In this document: in pieces, positions 34,748 through 43,315 of the stretch | Position numbering within the stretch: the stretch's first letter is position 1 | Layout of the letters: every line of letters starts with the position of its first letter | Source: Anditalea andensis | GTDB lineage: Bacteria > Bacteroidota > Bacteroidia > Cytophagales > Cyclobacteriaceae | DNA length: 64,000 bases | Direction: 5' to 3' | Assembly: GCF_000714815.1 (NCBI RefSeq) | Contig: NZ_JMIH01000023.1 | Coordinates: forward strand, 372,001-436,000 | Position numbers and translations under genes: made by a program | Notes under the pieces: generated by a model | The model's database searches: none | What the model was told of the DNA's origin: nothing | What the model saw: the letters and a program-made list of their open reading frames with translations, nothing else

Positions 34748-35600
34748 AAGTTTCGTATTTCTAGCCCTTACCTTGTTTTGGGTATCTTGTGATTCTTTCA
34801 GATTTAAAAAAGAGGATGATCAGGAAGACACCGTGGTCGCTGAGCTGGGTGAACAAAAGTTATATGAATCTGAGCTCGTCGCTATCACCGCCAATAGCAC
34901 TACTCCTCCAGACAGTGCCGATTTGGCTGAAAGGTATATCCAGTCATGGATAAAAAAGCAGCTTATGATCAGAGCAGCAGGCAATGAAGGCAATTATAAT
35001 GAAGCAGAGCTCAACAGGAAACTCCTGGACTATAAATATGCTTTGATAGTATACGAATTTGAAAAGTCATATATTGACCAACATCTCGATGAAAAGGTAT
35101 CAGATGCAGAGATTAAGCAGTATTATGATAGCAACAGGGATAATTTTATTTTAAAAGAAATAATAGTAAGACTGAATTATGTAAAAATAGAAAAAGGGAC
35201 TACCCAAAATGAGAAAATTGACAAAATTTTGAAGTCAGGGGAAGAAAATAAACAAGGGATCGAAGAGTTAGCTATTAAGCATGCTTCCAATTATTTTCTT
35301 GAAGATTCCACATGGGTTAAATTTGACGACATTATCATCAATACACCTTTATATAATCATCCCAACAAGGTCCAGCTCCTCAGACAAAATAAACTAATAA
35401 AAGCAGATGACGAGGATCATACTTATTATCTGAAGATATTAGCCTATAAGCTAGAAGACCAGGTACCTCCCATGGAATTTGTAAAGGAAGAGATCACTAA
35501 TATCATCCTGAACAAAAGAAGGTTGGCACTTGCAGATCAGCTTCAAAAGGAAATTTATAACAGCGCAATTGAAAATAAAGAGTTTAAGATATATGAATAA
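34710..35600 (+). CDS. SurA-N-like lipoprotein without a visible PPIase core
   Basis: A 296-aa protein with a lipobox-like WVSC after a hydrophobic signal. The middle (about 45-145) is helical and charged like a SurA/PrsA N-terminal chaperone domain, with AELGEQKLYESEL near its start. A parvulin domain cannot be made out: the HILI..-type strand and the GY-HI motif are both missing. It is sandwiched between two real PPIase genes, overlapping both. The start is uncertain: ATG 34710 gives a 38-nt overlap, while in-frame TTG codons at 34728 and 34734 would shorten it. Confidence 0.8.
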   Translation: MKKKEYLKLSKNKSFVFLALTLFWVSCDSFRFKKEDDQEDTVVAELGEQKLYESELVAITANSTTPPDSADLAERYIQSWIKKQLMIRAAGNEGNYNEAELNRKLLDYKYALIVYEFEKSYIDQHLDEKVSDAEIKQYYDSNRDNFILKEIIVRLNYVKIEKGTTQNEKIDKILKSGEENKQGIEELAIKHASNYFLEDSTWVKFDDIIINTPLYNHPNKVQLLRQNKLIKADDEDHTYYLKILAYKLEDQVPPMEFVKEEITNIILNKRRLALADQLQKEIYNSAIENKEFKIYE

Positions 35601-36987
35601 CATCAAAAGAGGTATAGCATCAGTGGCCCTTATGTTTGCAATGGGACATGTACATGCTCAAACTGCTGATACTGTAACCCAGGCTGCATCAAATACCCCT
35701 AAAACTGGCCAGGTAGTAGATAAAATAATAGCAAAAGTAGATAATTATATCATATTAGAATCCGATCTGCAAAAATCGTATTTAGAGGCTGTTTCTCAAG
35801 CGCAGCAAGGATTTGAAACCCCTACCAGATGTGATGTTTTCGAATCATTGCTGATCAATAAGATGATGGTGGCCAAGGCTGATATAGACTCAGTAGTAGT
35901 TTCTCCTGCTGAAGTAATGGTTCAGGCAGACCAGAGGTTTAACATGGTCATGGCGCAGTTTGGTGGTGACGAGAATACCCTCATAGAAATGTATGGCAAA
36001 ACTTCGGATCAGCTGAAGGCTGAAATCGAAACCGCCCTTAAGGAACAAATGATTGTGAATAAGATGCAGGCCAAAATCACCTCAAAATTATCTGTTTCAC
36101 CAGCAGAAGTCAGGAGATTTTATAACAGAATCCCAAAAGACTCTCTGCCACTTTTTTCTAAAGAAGTGAGCGTAGGGCAGATCGTTAAAAAACCAGATGT
36201 AAGCCGAGCCGAAAAAGATAAAGCCATCAACTTCCTGCTTTCTCTTAAGGAACAAATCTTAAATGGAGAAAAGGATTTCAGCCCACTGGCTAGAGAATAC
36301 TCCGAAGATCCCGGATCAGCTGCACAGGGGGGCGAGCTGGGTTTCTTTAGAAGAGGGGAATTGGCTCCTGAATATGAGGCTACTTCCCTATCCCTCAAGC
36401 CAGGTGAAATAAGTGATCCTGTTGAAACGATGTTTGGAATTCATATGATCCAATTATTGGAAAGAAGGGGCAATACCTTCAATACAAAACACATACTGAT
36501 CAGACCTAAGCCTACAGAAGATGACATGCTCCGCGCTGAAAATTTTCTGGACAGCCTTCGTACTTTAATCATGACAGATAGCATTGCTTTTTCTAAAGCT
36601 GCTAAAGACCACAGTGATGATAGAAACACCTCTGATAATGGTGGTTATTTCAGTGATCAACAGACAGGGGCCAATAGATTGACGCTGCGTAACCTTGACG
36701 ACCCTATTTTATATTTCACTATAGATACCATGAAAGTGGGAAGCATTACTAAACCCATGAGGTATCAAAACGAAAGAGAGGAAGATCAGGTAAGGATTCT
36801 ATACTTTAAAGAAAGCTTTCCAGCGCATAGAGCAAATCTCAATGATGATTATGAAAGGTTAAAAACTGCTACAAGAAGGCAAAAAGAAGAAACACTTTTG
36901 AGCAAATGGTTTCTGACAGCCAAGGAAGAGGTGTTCATTGATATAGATCCGGCCTATGACAGGTGTGAAGTATTAAAAGAGAAATGA
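35593..36987 (+). CDS. surA: SurA-type periplasmic chaperone, two PpiC domains
   Basis: A 464-aa periplasmic chaperone for outer-membrane proteins. Signal peptide (about 1-23, ending VHAQ), SurA N-terminal domain (IIAKVDNYIILESDL, about 42-160), PpiC domain 1 (about 190-285, with GGELGFFRRGEL and FGIHMIQLLE) and a more diverged PpiC domain 2 (about 295-400, FNTKHILIRP and DNGGYFSDQ). The ATG at 35593 overlaps the preceding stop by 8 nt (ATGAATAA), so this is preferred to an ATG 63 nt upstream, which would hide the signal peptide. Last gene of the operon. Confidence 0.9.
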   Translation: MNNIKRGIASVALMFAMGHVHAQTADTVTQAASNTPKTGQVVDKIIAKVDNYIILESDLQKSYLEAVSQAQQGFETPTRCDVFESLLINKMMVAKADIDSVVVSPAEVMVQADQRFNMVMAQFGGDENTLIEMYGKTSDQLKAEIETALKEQMIVNKMQAKITSKLSVSPAEVRRFYNRIPKDSLPLFSKEVSVGQIVKKPDVSRAEKDKAINFLLSLKEQILNGEKDFSPLAREYSEDPGSAAQGGELGFFRRGELAPEYEATSLSLKPGEISDPVETMFGIHMIQLLERRGNTFNTKHILIRPKPTEDDMLRAENFLDSLRTLIMTDSIAFSKAAKDHSDDRNTSDNGGYFSDQQTGANRLTLRNLDDPILYFTIDTMKVGSITKPMRYQNEREEDQVRILYFKESFPAHRANLNDDYERLKTATRRQKEETLLSKWFLTAKEEVFIDIDPAYDRCEVLKEK

Positions 36988-37004
36988 CAGAAATAACATA
37001 ACTT

Positions 37005-37032
37005 AAAAGGGGAGCTGTTCGGCTCCCCTTTT
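37005..37032 (+). terminator. Intrinsic terminator after surA
   Basis: A perfect 11-bp stem (AAAAGGGGAGC / GCTCCCCTTTT) with a 6-nt loop TGTTCG and a T run. It closes the three-gene chaperone operon and also lies just past the end of pheS on the other strand. Confidence 0.9.
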
Positions 37033-37057
37033 TTATTTTAAAGGAAATAATAATTGC

Positions 37058-38086
37058 CTATAAAAGCGGCTTAAACTGTTTTAAAAATCTTATGTCGTTT
37101 TCAGTAAAAAGTCTTAGGTCTTTAATCTGGTACTTCAGCATAGCGATCCGCTCTATCCCCATACCAAAAGCAAAGCCAGTAAATTCATCCGGATCTATCC
37201 CACAGTTTTCCAAAACATTGGAATCTACCATTCCTGAACCACCTATTTCTACCCAGCCGGTGCCTTTACAGACATTGCAGCCCTTTCCTCCACATAGCTG
37301 GCAGGATATATCTATCTCTGCGCTGGGTTCGGTGAAGGGAAAGTAGGAAGGTCTAAACCTTACCTTGGTACTTTTGCCGAACATTTCCTTAGCAAAATGA
37401 TATAGGGTCTGCTTAAGGTCAGAAAATCCTACGTTTCTATCTACATACAATCCCTCGACTTGGTGAAAGATACAGTGAGCGCGGGCCGAAATCGCCTCAT
37501 TTCTAAAAACCCTACCGGGAGAAAGGGTTCGGATAGGGGGCTTTTGGTTTTCCATCACTCGAACCTGCACAGATGATGTATGTGTTCTTAAAGCAATGTC
37601 AGGTTTTTTTTCAATAAAAAACGTATCCTGCATTTCTCTGGCAGGGTGGTTTTCAGGAAAATTGAGTGCAGTAAAATTATGCCAGTCATCTTCTATCTCT
37701 GGTCCCTCAGAAAGATTAAAGCCGATTCTTTCGAATATTTCAATAATTCGCTGACGTGTAGCAGTAAGCGGATGGATGCCGCCTACAGGCAATGTAGTAG
37801 CGGGCAGTGTCAAGTCTATACCTAACCTCTTATTATCCTTGGTGCCGGAATTCACCCCTTCTATCAGCTCTTGAAATTTTGCTTCTGCAGCTTGTTTGAC
37901 CGCATTCACTTGTAGTCCGTATTCCTTCTTTTGCTCATTTGGAACTTCCTTCATAGCCGCAAAAAGGTCACCCACCACTCCCTTTTTATTAATAAAGCGC
38001 ATCCTATATGCTTCTAACTCTTCTGCATTATTGGCTGTGGATGCTGCTATTTCTTTATGTAATCTTTCTATATTTTCCTGGTACAT
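37058..38086 (-). CDS. pheS: Phenylalanine-tRNA ligase subunit alpha
   Basis: Catalytic subunit of the heterotetrameric PheRS (342 aa). N-terminal coiled arm (about 1-85), then the class II core: motif 1 region HPLTATRQRIIEIFERIGF, motif 2 with VFRNEAISARAHCIFHQVEG, and motif 3 GFAFGMGIERIAMLKY. A CQLCGGKGCNVCKGTGW zinc-ribbon-like insert is present, as in other Bacteroidota PheS. The ATG at 38086 is preferred to a TTG at 38098. pheT is not in the window. Confidence 0.97.
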   Translation of the reverse strand: MYQENIERLHKEIAASTANNAEELEAYRMRFINKKGVVGDLFAAMKEVPNEQKKEYGLQVNAVKQAAEAKFQELIEGVNSGTKDNKRLGIDLTLPATTLPVGGIHPLTATRQRIIEIFERIGFNLSEGPEIEDDWHNFTALNFPENHPAREMQDTFFIEKKPDIALRTHTSSVQVRVMENQKPPIRTLSPGRVFRNEAISARAHCIFHQVEGLYVDRNVGFSDLKQTLYHFAKEMFGKSTKVRFRPSYFPFTEPSAEIDISCQLCGGKGCNVCKGTGWVEIGGSGMVDSNVLENCGIDPDEFTGFAFGMGIERIAMLKYQIKDLRLFTENDIRFLKQFKPLL

Positions 38087-38111
38087 GTGTGATGTCAAAT
38101 TTTTGGCATTA

Positions 38112-38143
38112 CAAATCTAAAACTTTATCCAAACTATTCACAA
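38112..38143 (-). promoter_or_regulatory. Bacteroidota-type promoter of pheS
   Basis: On the minus strand a TTG (38143-38141) is followed after 21 nt by the -7 box TAGATTTG (38119-38112). The expected start of transcription is near 38106, giving a leader of about 20 nt to the pheS ATG. Confidence 0.65.
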
Positions 38144-38160
38144 TCTATTTGGCTTCCCGA

Positions 38161-41100
38161 TTAATCCTCCCAGATTATTTCATCTTCTTTTTTGGGTATT
38201 TTTGGCTGCCCCAAGCCTGCTGAACCCTTGAGGCCGGTAAGGGTAGCCTGCCACCAATAATTAAAGATAAATCTGTTGGTATCTCTAGGAAGATATATAT
38301 CAGAGGTGACCATGGTATTGAAAAGTTTACGTGGGTTGTTACTGCGCACAGCAAATGTGTTGATTACAAATGTAAGTATTCTTTTTCTCCCGACTCCCTT
38401 TTCCAGTGTACGCTCATCCAGTAGTTTTACATTGAGGTTATTGTAGCGAAGGGCCATTTTCCCCACTGCCCGCTCGTCATCCGCGTTTATAGTCCACCGG
38501 GCACTTCTTATGATACCGTCTCTTACAGATACAAAAGCATTCGCCTCCAAAATCGGATTGATGAGACTTATATCAAATTCTCCAACTTCTGCATTCAGTT
38601 GAATTGGAAATCTGCCTGAAAAAAACATCTCCCCATCCAGTTTCAATGGTGCTTTTTCATTTATAAATCCAGATCCTGCCAAACTCAGTGAGGAAAAAAG
38701 ATAGTCTTCAGGCCGGGACGTGAGCTGAAAGGGAGCCACAGTCAAGTTAATACCTGTAAAAGCTATATTTCCTGGTACCATTCCTTTTTCAGGAAACTCA
38801 TTGTAGAACACATTCCCCTCATATATGATAAGTGAATCAAGCAGTACATCCATTCCTGCATTCATCATCAACTCCTGAGGCATGGGCCTATATTTATCTT
38901 CTTTTTTGGGAAACCTTTTGTCCCTGAAAAGATGAGCGCTTGGCTGTGATATATGCATTTTTTGCCCTATCAATTTCTTTTCATCTATAAATAAGGCTAA
39001 ATCAAATCCTTCTAACACCATAAGAGGGATTTTTACAGAGGCTACATCTGTTTGAAACCCTACTTTTCGGGTATATTGATATTTGCCATAAAGAGGTGTC
39101 ATTTTCACATTTTCTAAGACCAGATCACTGCCCTTAAGGGTGGCCATTCCTATCTTTAAGACATTCATACTGTCCTTCATGATCAATTCATAATCCGGGA
39201 TAATCACTTCATGATCAGTGCTGAATAAAAACTGTCGGTCAAAACTTTCCCCTCCGGCTATATCCAGGTCCAGATCCTTAAGGGTAACTGAAATCTGCCT
39301 AAATGCCTGAATTTCTCGGCCAGTTCCTTTTTCCTTGATAGCTATGGCTCCATTATTAATCTTAAATCTATCTAATTGTAGCCGTGAAACTATATTTTGT
39401 ACTATCTTATCAGGATCCTTCGGAGGCTGATCCTTTACTCCCTGATCGATGTAAACTTGTATATCGGGATTCTGTAGCAGCATATCGATTATAATCACTT
39501 CACCAGTCTGCTGAATATCCCGTAGTGATTGTGTATTGATGGCCACCTTTGGAATATTTGCCCTGATCACAGGAGACCCAGGATTCCCGTTTATATTATT
39601 GGGCACAAGTGATAAATCGGTGAATACAAGTTCATCACCTTTTGAATTAAGCTCCACTTTGGAAAAATTCACGCTATGGATACTATCTCGTAATATCAAT
39701 GAAAAGTCATCCACTTCCAAGGCTAAATTGCCAAAGAAAGCAGCTATATCCCCCTGAGCCAGTATAGTAGAATCTAGGAGAAAATCGTAAAATGTAATAT
39801 TTATACCTGAATTGATCAGATCTCTATTCACTCCCCTCTCTTGAAATGATACATTGATATTCGAATCCTCTGCTTCTACAGTATCTATTTTGACTATCTC
39901 AATGGTTTTGGGCAAATTCCTACCTCTATCTTTCCTTTCATTTACAGCACCTGTACCTTCCTCGTCCCTATTAATGGATAGCCGCACATCTGAACCACTG
40001 AGCTTTACTTTACGCAAAGCTAATGTATTGTCAAAAATAAAGGACTCCAAGTCTACCCCAGTGAAACTCATCGAAGGGATATCTGCACTGATAGAAACCT
40101 TAGTATCAAGATTCTTTTTGGGCCTGAGTCTCACGTTAGATGTAAATATTTCTTCTCTTGCTGAATTGAACCTAATCCTGTCAGCCACTATTGTATATTT
40201 CCCCTCTGCTAGGTTAAATACATAATTATCCAAACCAATGTCCAGCTCCTCAGCAAAAAATGTTTGAAAATCTTCGTCACTGCTATGTTCATCAAGGTAG
40301 AAATTTTTTACACTTATGGATACATTATCTTCCGCAAATGTCCTGATCTTATCCTCTCCCAAATTTTCATAAGCTAAGGTACCACTGTTTAAACTAAGGG
40401 AATCCACCCTAATATGGGTAAAGTAGGAAGTAAGTAAATTATAGATGTCCCCTCGTTCAATTTTCACATCTGCAGCATCTTCTCTCCTTTTACGGTATTG
40501 GTTAATGTTAATCACCGGCGAAGGCACCTCTATATGACGCACACTTAACATCCCCTGAAAATATGCCGCAGGTATATCTACCCCCCTGGCATAAAATTCA
40601 GGAATTTCAATATCAAGCACCCCACTTTTTCCATACCTGTCCAGTGTAGTCTGTATATTATTGGGATCAGCCGGTCTGAATCTAAAGTTGCTTATCTGAA
40701 GATAGTCCACTTTAGTATCCACAAATATCCTATCTGCAGTAAATAAGTGGAGGTTATCCGATAGCTTAAGGGCATAATCCTGTATTTCCAGCTGTAGCTC
40801 CTCCGCCAAAAAAATTCGGGATGTCTGATCTTCATTTATCCTATCATCTAGTCTGAAGTTTTCTAATACAAAACTGATTTTACCAAATGAAAGGCTATCC
40901 TGTCTGGCACGAAGGTGATTGTCCAACACCAGTGTACCCTCTTTCATTTCCAGACGCTCCACATATATCGCGGTAAGAAAATCACGTGTCAAATCTTGTA
41001 TAGAACTGGAGGTTAGCTCCTCATCATTATCACCTGCCCTCACATCTCTCAGTACCACGGACGGTTCCACCAGTACCATTTCTTTGATATCAACTATATT

Positions 41101-42498
41101 TTGGTTATATATTTTTTTCAAATTGGCCTCTGTTATGGCCAGTGATGGAGCTTGGATCTCAAACAAAGTAATATCTGGTACATCATCAGAGGTAATAATA
41201 GGCTCTATTTCCACCCCGGTAATCTCTATTTTATCCTCTAGAGAGGATAAAAACACTGTTTGCCCGGTCACCCAGTGGATTCCGTCAGCTAGAGCAATCC
41301 TGACATTGGATATATCCACTGTTGCATTCTGGGCATGAAAAAACTGGTCTCTTTTCTTGTTTAAGTCAGGCCCTATATAGACCTGTTCCATTCTGAAATT
41401 TATGGATTCAGCTTCTATCCTTCCTCTATTTGGATCTTTAATGCTTCTCTGAAGGTATTTCCCACCATTGATATCAAGCCTTTCTATCTGGATAGATGCC
41501 AGGATATCCCTTATAAGCGGGTATAGATCATAGCCCACAGCTGAGTCATCTTGCCTTGGCTCCGGCTCCGAAAACACAGAAAAAGTAGGACTGTCCAGCC
41601 TAAGGGACCCCACATCTACCTCAGATGTATAAAAGACCTTTTCTATATCAGCATCTGTAAGTTCCAGCCTGTCAAGGTTGATTTCATAGTAAGTGTCTGA
41701 GGGGAGCGTCACATCTGGTACGAGTCTTACCCGCTCGCCCCGTATAAACTCATCTATAGAGGATACATGCACACTCCCTGCTTTGACTGTATGGATACTG
41801 TCTGCAAGTAGCAGCTCAAAATTGTCCATCCTAAATTCAAATCCTTCTGCATTGAATGGTCTAGCGGTCTCTCTTTGTATAAATAGGTTGATATTTTTAA
41901 TATATATATGAGTATGCTCCCCCTTTATTGCCTGTTGACTTATAAAGTTTCTCAAAAGCAAATCTGCATCATCAATGTATAGATTTTTTACTAATATTTC
42001 TTCTATGTTATCACCTATTGATCTCCGTATCTCCGTCTCCAACATGCGCAACGGGGATTCCCTTAGTTCATTGGTGTCAAGTTCCTCCAGACGAGACTGC
42101 ACCATCGGTTCTCTAAACCGTATCTGTCCTAAAACTAATGTCTTATCTGAAAACCGATAATTGATCCCTTTGATGGAAAACTGCGGAATTTCAATATGAT
42201 AATAAGGCACATCTCCCTGTGCTATCTGAGCAGCATCGGTAGGTACCAATTCAAAACCCTCCACATAAAAACCTCTTTCTAAAAGCGATAGATAAAAACG
42301 GTCAAAATCTACGGTATACTTCCCGCCGGAATTTTGTTCTACTTTATTCTGGATATAACCCCTTAAAAGAATATCCGAGGCAAAATATACGGCTATCTGC
42401 AGAAATACCACCACAAATACAAATATGCCCATATAACGAAGCACGATTCGCTGGCGAGCAGTCACTCTTAATTTATATCTGGTGTTTTTTTCGGTCAT
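38161..42498 (-). CDS. Giant AsmA-like envelope protein with six long internal repeats
   Basis: A 1445-aa protein with one N-terminal transmembrane helix (about 20-42) and a very long beta-rich extracytoplasmic part. An internal motif of the form d-(I/L)-H-x-(V/F)-x(5)-(V/I)-x-(V/L) recurs at residues 235, 407, 583, 767, 940 and 1111, spaced 171-184 residues, each time preceded by a helix-turn such as DILASIQIERLDINGG. The C-terminal 250 residues resemble the AsmA/DUF748 C-terminal part. This is consistent with a bridge-like lipid-transfer protein of the AsmA/TamB superfamily spanning the periplasm; function is inferred. Confidence 0.75.
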   Translation of the reverse strand: MTEKNTRYKLRVTARQRIVLRYMGIFVFVVVFLQIAVYFASDILLRGYIQNKVEQNSGGKYTVDFDRFYLSLLERGFYVEGFELVPTDAAQIAQGDVPYYHIEIPQFSIKGINYRFSDKTLVLGQIRFREPMVQSRLEELDTNELRESPLRMLETEIRRSIGDNIEEILVKNLYIDDADLLLRNFISQQAIKGEHTHIYIKNINLFIQRETARPFNAEGFEFRMDNFELLLADSIHTVKAGSVHVSSIDEFIRGERVRLVPDVTLPSDTYYEINLDRLELTDADIEKVFYTSEVDVGSLRLDSPTFSVFSEPEPRQDDSAVGYDLYPLIRDILASIQIERLDINGGKYLQRSIKDPNRGRIEAESINFRMEQVYIGPDLNKKRDQFFHAQNATVDISNVRIALADGIHWVTGQTVFLSSLEDKIEITGVEIEPIITSDDVPDITLFEIQAPSLAITEANLKKIYNQNIVDIKEMVLVEPSVVLRDVRAGDNDEELTSSSIQDLTRDFLTAIYVERLEMKEGTLVLDNHLRARQDSLSFGKISFVLENFRLDDRINEDQTSRIFLAEELQLEIQDYALKLSDNLHLFTADRIFVDTKVDYLQISNFRFRPADPNNIQTTLDRYGKSGVLDIEIPEFYARGVDIPAAYFQGMLSVRHIEVPSPVININQYRKRREDAADVKIERGDIYNLLTSYFTHIRVDSLSLNSGTLAYENLGEDKIRTFAEDNVSISVKNFYLDEHSSDEDFQTFFAEELDIGLDNYVFNLAEGKYTIVADRIRFNSAREEIFTSNVRLRPKKNLDTKVSISADIPSMSFTGVDLESFIFDNTLALRKVKLSGSDVRLSINRDEEGTGAVNERKDRGRNLPKTIEIVKIDTVEAEDSNINVSFQERGVNRDLINSGINITFYDFLLDSTILAQGDIAAFFGNLALEVDDFSLILRDSIHSVNFSKVELNSKGDELVFTDLSLVPNNINGNPGSPVIRANIPKVAINTQSLRDIQQTGEVIIIDMLLQNPDIQVYIDQGVKDQPPKDPDKIVQNIVSRLQLDRFKINNGAIAIKEKGTGREIQAFRQISVTLKDLDLDIAGGESFDRQFLFSTDHEVIIPDYELIMKDSMNVLKIGMATLKGSDLVLENVKMTPLYGKYQYTRKVGFQTDVASVKIPLMVLEGFDLALFIDEKKLIGQKMHISQPSAHLFRDKRFPKKEDKYRPMPQELMMNAGMDVLLDSLIIYEGNVFYNEFPEKGMVPGNIAFTGINLTVAPFQLTSRPEDYLFSSLSLAGSGFINEKAPLKLDGEMFFSGRFPIQLNAEVGEFDISLINPILEANAFVSVRDGIIRSARWTINADDERAVGKMALRYNNLNVKLLDERTLEKGVGRKRILTFVINTFAVRSNNPRKLFNTMVTSDIYLPRDTNRFIFNYWWQATLTGLKGSAGLGQPKIPKKEDEIIWED

Positions 42499-42890
42499 GC
42501 TACTTCAAAGATCAGCAAAATAAAATATATCTAGCTATAATCATTCATATAGGAGGATTTTATGAGCCTTTTTAACGAATAATTAAATTGATAAGTTCTG
42601 AGATGTAAAACATGTGAAAAATTATTTTTTCAAAGCCAATATACCTTTATTACCCATTTTTCAACTACTTATAGGATATAAGCCACCCACACACACTACT
42701 TATAAGAGTAATCTTCAGAATGCTAAACCAGTTGACCTATTAAAATCTTTTTTTATTGACCCAAGATAATGCTAATAGGATAAAAATAAATGGTAAAAAA
42801 ACCCTACGACAATCTTCAGAAATCTGCACCTCTCTTATCAATTTAACTTCCCAAAAATATTTACGGATAAGAAATATTTAATACTATAAA
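42499..42890. other. AT-rich intergenic stretch
   Basis: About 390 bp upstream of the giant AsmA-like gene. No reading frame or structured RNA is supported. A 9-nt direct repeat CTACTTATA occurs twice about 40 nt apart (near 42665 and 42698) without clear meaning. Confidence 0.5.
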
Positions 42891-42891
42891 A

Positions 42892-42922
42892 GTAAAAAAG
42901 CTATGAGATAAAATCTCATAGC
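42892..42922 (-). terminator. Intrinsic terminator of the tRNA-like RNA
   Basis: On the minus strand a 10-bp perfect stem (GCTATGAGAT / ATCTCATAGC, loop TTT) is followed by TTTTTT. The plus strand has no T run after the stem, so direction is clear. No protein gene ends upstream of it; the only candidate transcript is the structured RNA at 42959-43063. Confidence 0.85.
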
Positions 42923-43063
42923 CTTAGTCAATTAACAATAAACCCAAAATAACCTGTTGTAAGAAAAGGATTCGAACCTTAAAAAGACCTCCTGTCTTTG
43001 TCACCAGTTGACCGCCCTTGCAGACTTCTTACATCAAATCAGCATTTTTTAACTCGATTTGAT
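42923..43063 (-). ncRNA. Unrecognised structured RNA with a tRNA-like domain
   Basis: Read on the minus strand, the predicted transcript starts near 43062 with a hairpin (43056-43063 pairs with 43033-43040, 8 bp, 15-nt loop). Directly after it a 74-nt domain is closed by GTAAGAA (43032-43026) and TTCTTAC (42965-42959). Inside are GTCA/TGAC with a 5-nt loop (43012-43000), a 17-nt arm AAAGA-CAGGAGG-TCTTT (42999-42983) and a textbook T-arm AAGG-TTCGAAT-CCTT (42980-42966). It is not a standard tRNA: 13 nt separate the closing stem and D-like arm, only 2 nt separate the middle arm and T-arm, position 33 is A instead of U, and no CCA is encoded. A terminator follows. It could instead be a decayed tRNA. 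Confidence 0.55.
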
Positions 43064-43067
43064 ATTA

Positions 43068-43075
43068 CAAATATA
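43068..43075 (-). promoter_or_regulatory. -7 box upstream of the tRNA-like RNA
   Basis: TATATTTG on the minus strand matches TAnnTTTG exactly and would place the transcription start about 6 nt downstream, at the first base of the 5' hairpin. A clear TTG at the -33 position is not seen. Confidence 0.5.
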
Positions 43076-43315
43076 AAGTATAGATCTATTAATTTAAAAT
43101 AAAATAAATAATTTAAAGAAAATTTACATAATCGTCAAAGGAAATCGAAGTCACTTAGCAAATATGCAAAAACACATCCTGTGTATATACACTTTTTGAA
43201 AACTCTTTAATGCCATTCGAGTGTTATTTTGTCAAATTTTCAATAAAGAGGTAAGAATCCTTTCAATTATTGCGTGAATATTGATAAAAATTTATTAACA
43301 CCTAATAATCTATGG

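Noticed and set aside
38161-42498. Several plus-strand frames of 60-140 codons opposite the giant AsmA-like gene
   Set aside because: Ser/Ile-rich antisense shadows; the minus strand gives one continuous 1445-codon frame with coherent repeats.
42660-42710. Direct repeat CTACTTATA as a mobile-element footprint
   Set aside because: Only two 9-nt copies in AT-rich DNA, no inverted repeats or transposase nearby.
42959-43032. Canonical tRNA gene on the minus strand
   Set aside because: The T-arm and acceptor-like stem are good, but there is no 10-13/22-25 D-stem, the variable loop would be 2 nt, position 33 is not T and no CCA follows. Reported as a tRNA-like ncRNA instead.
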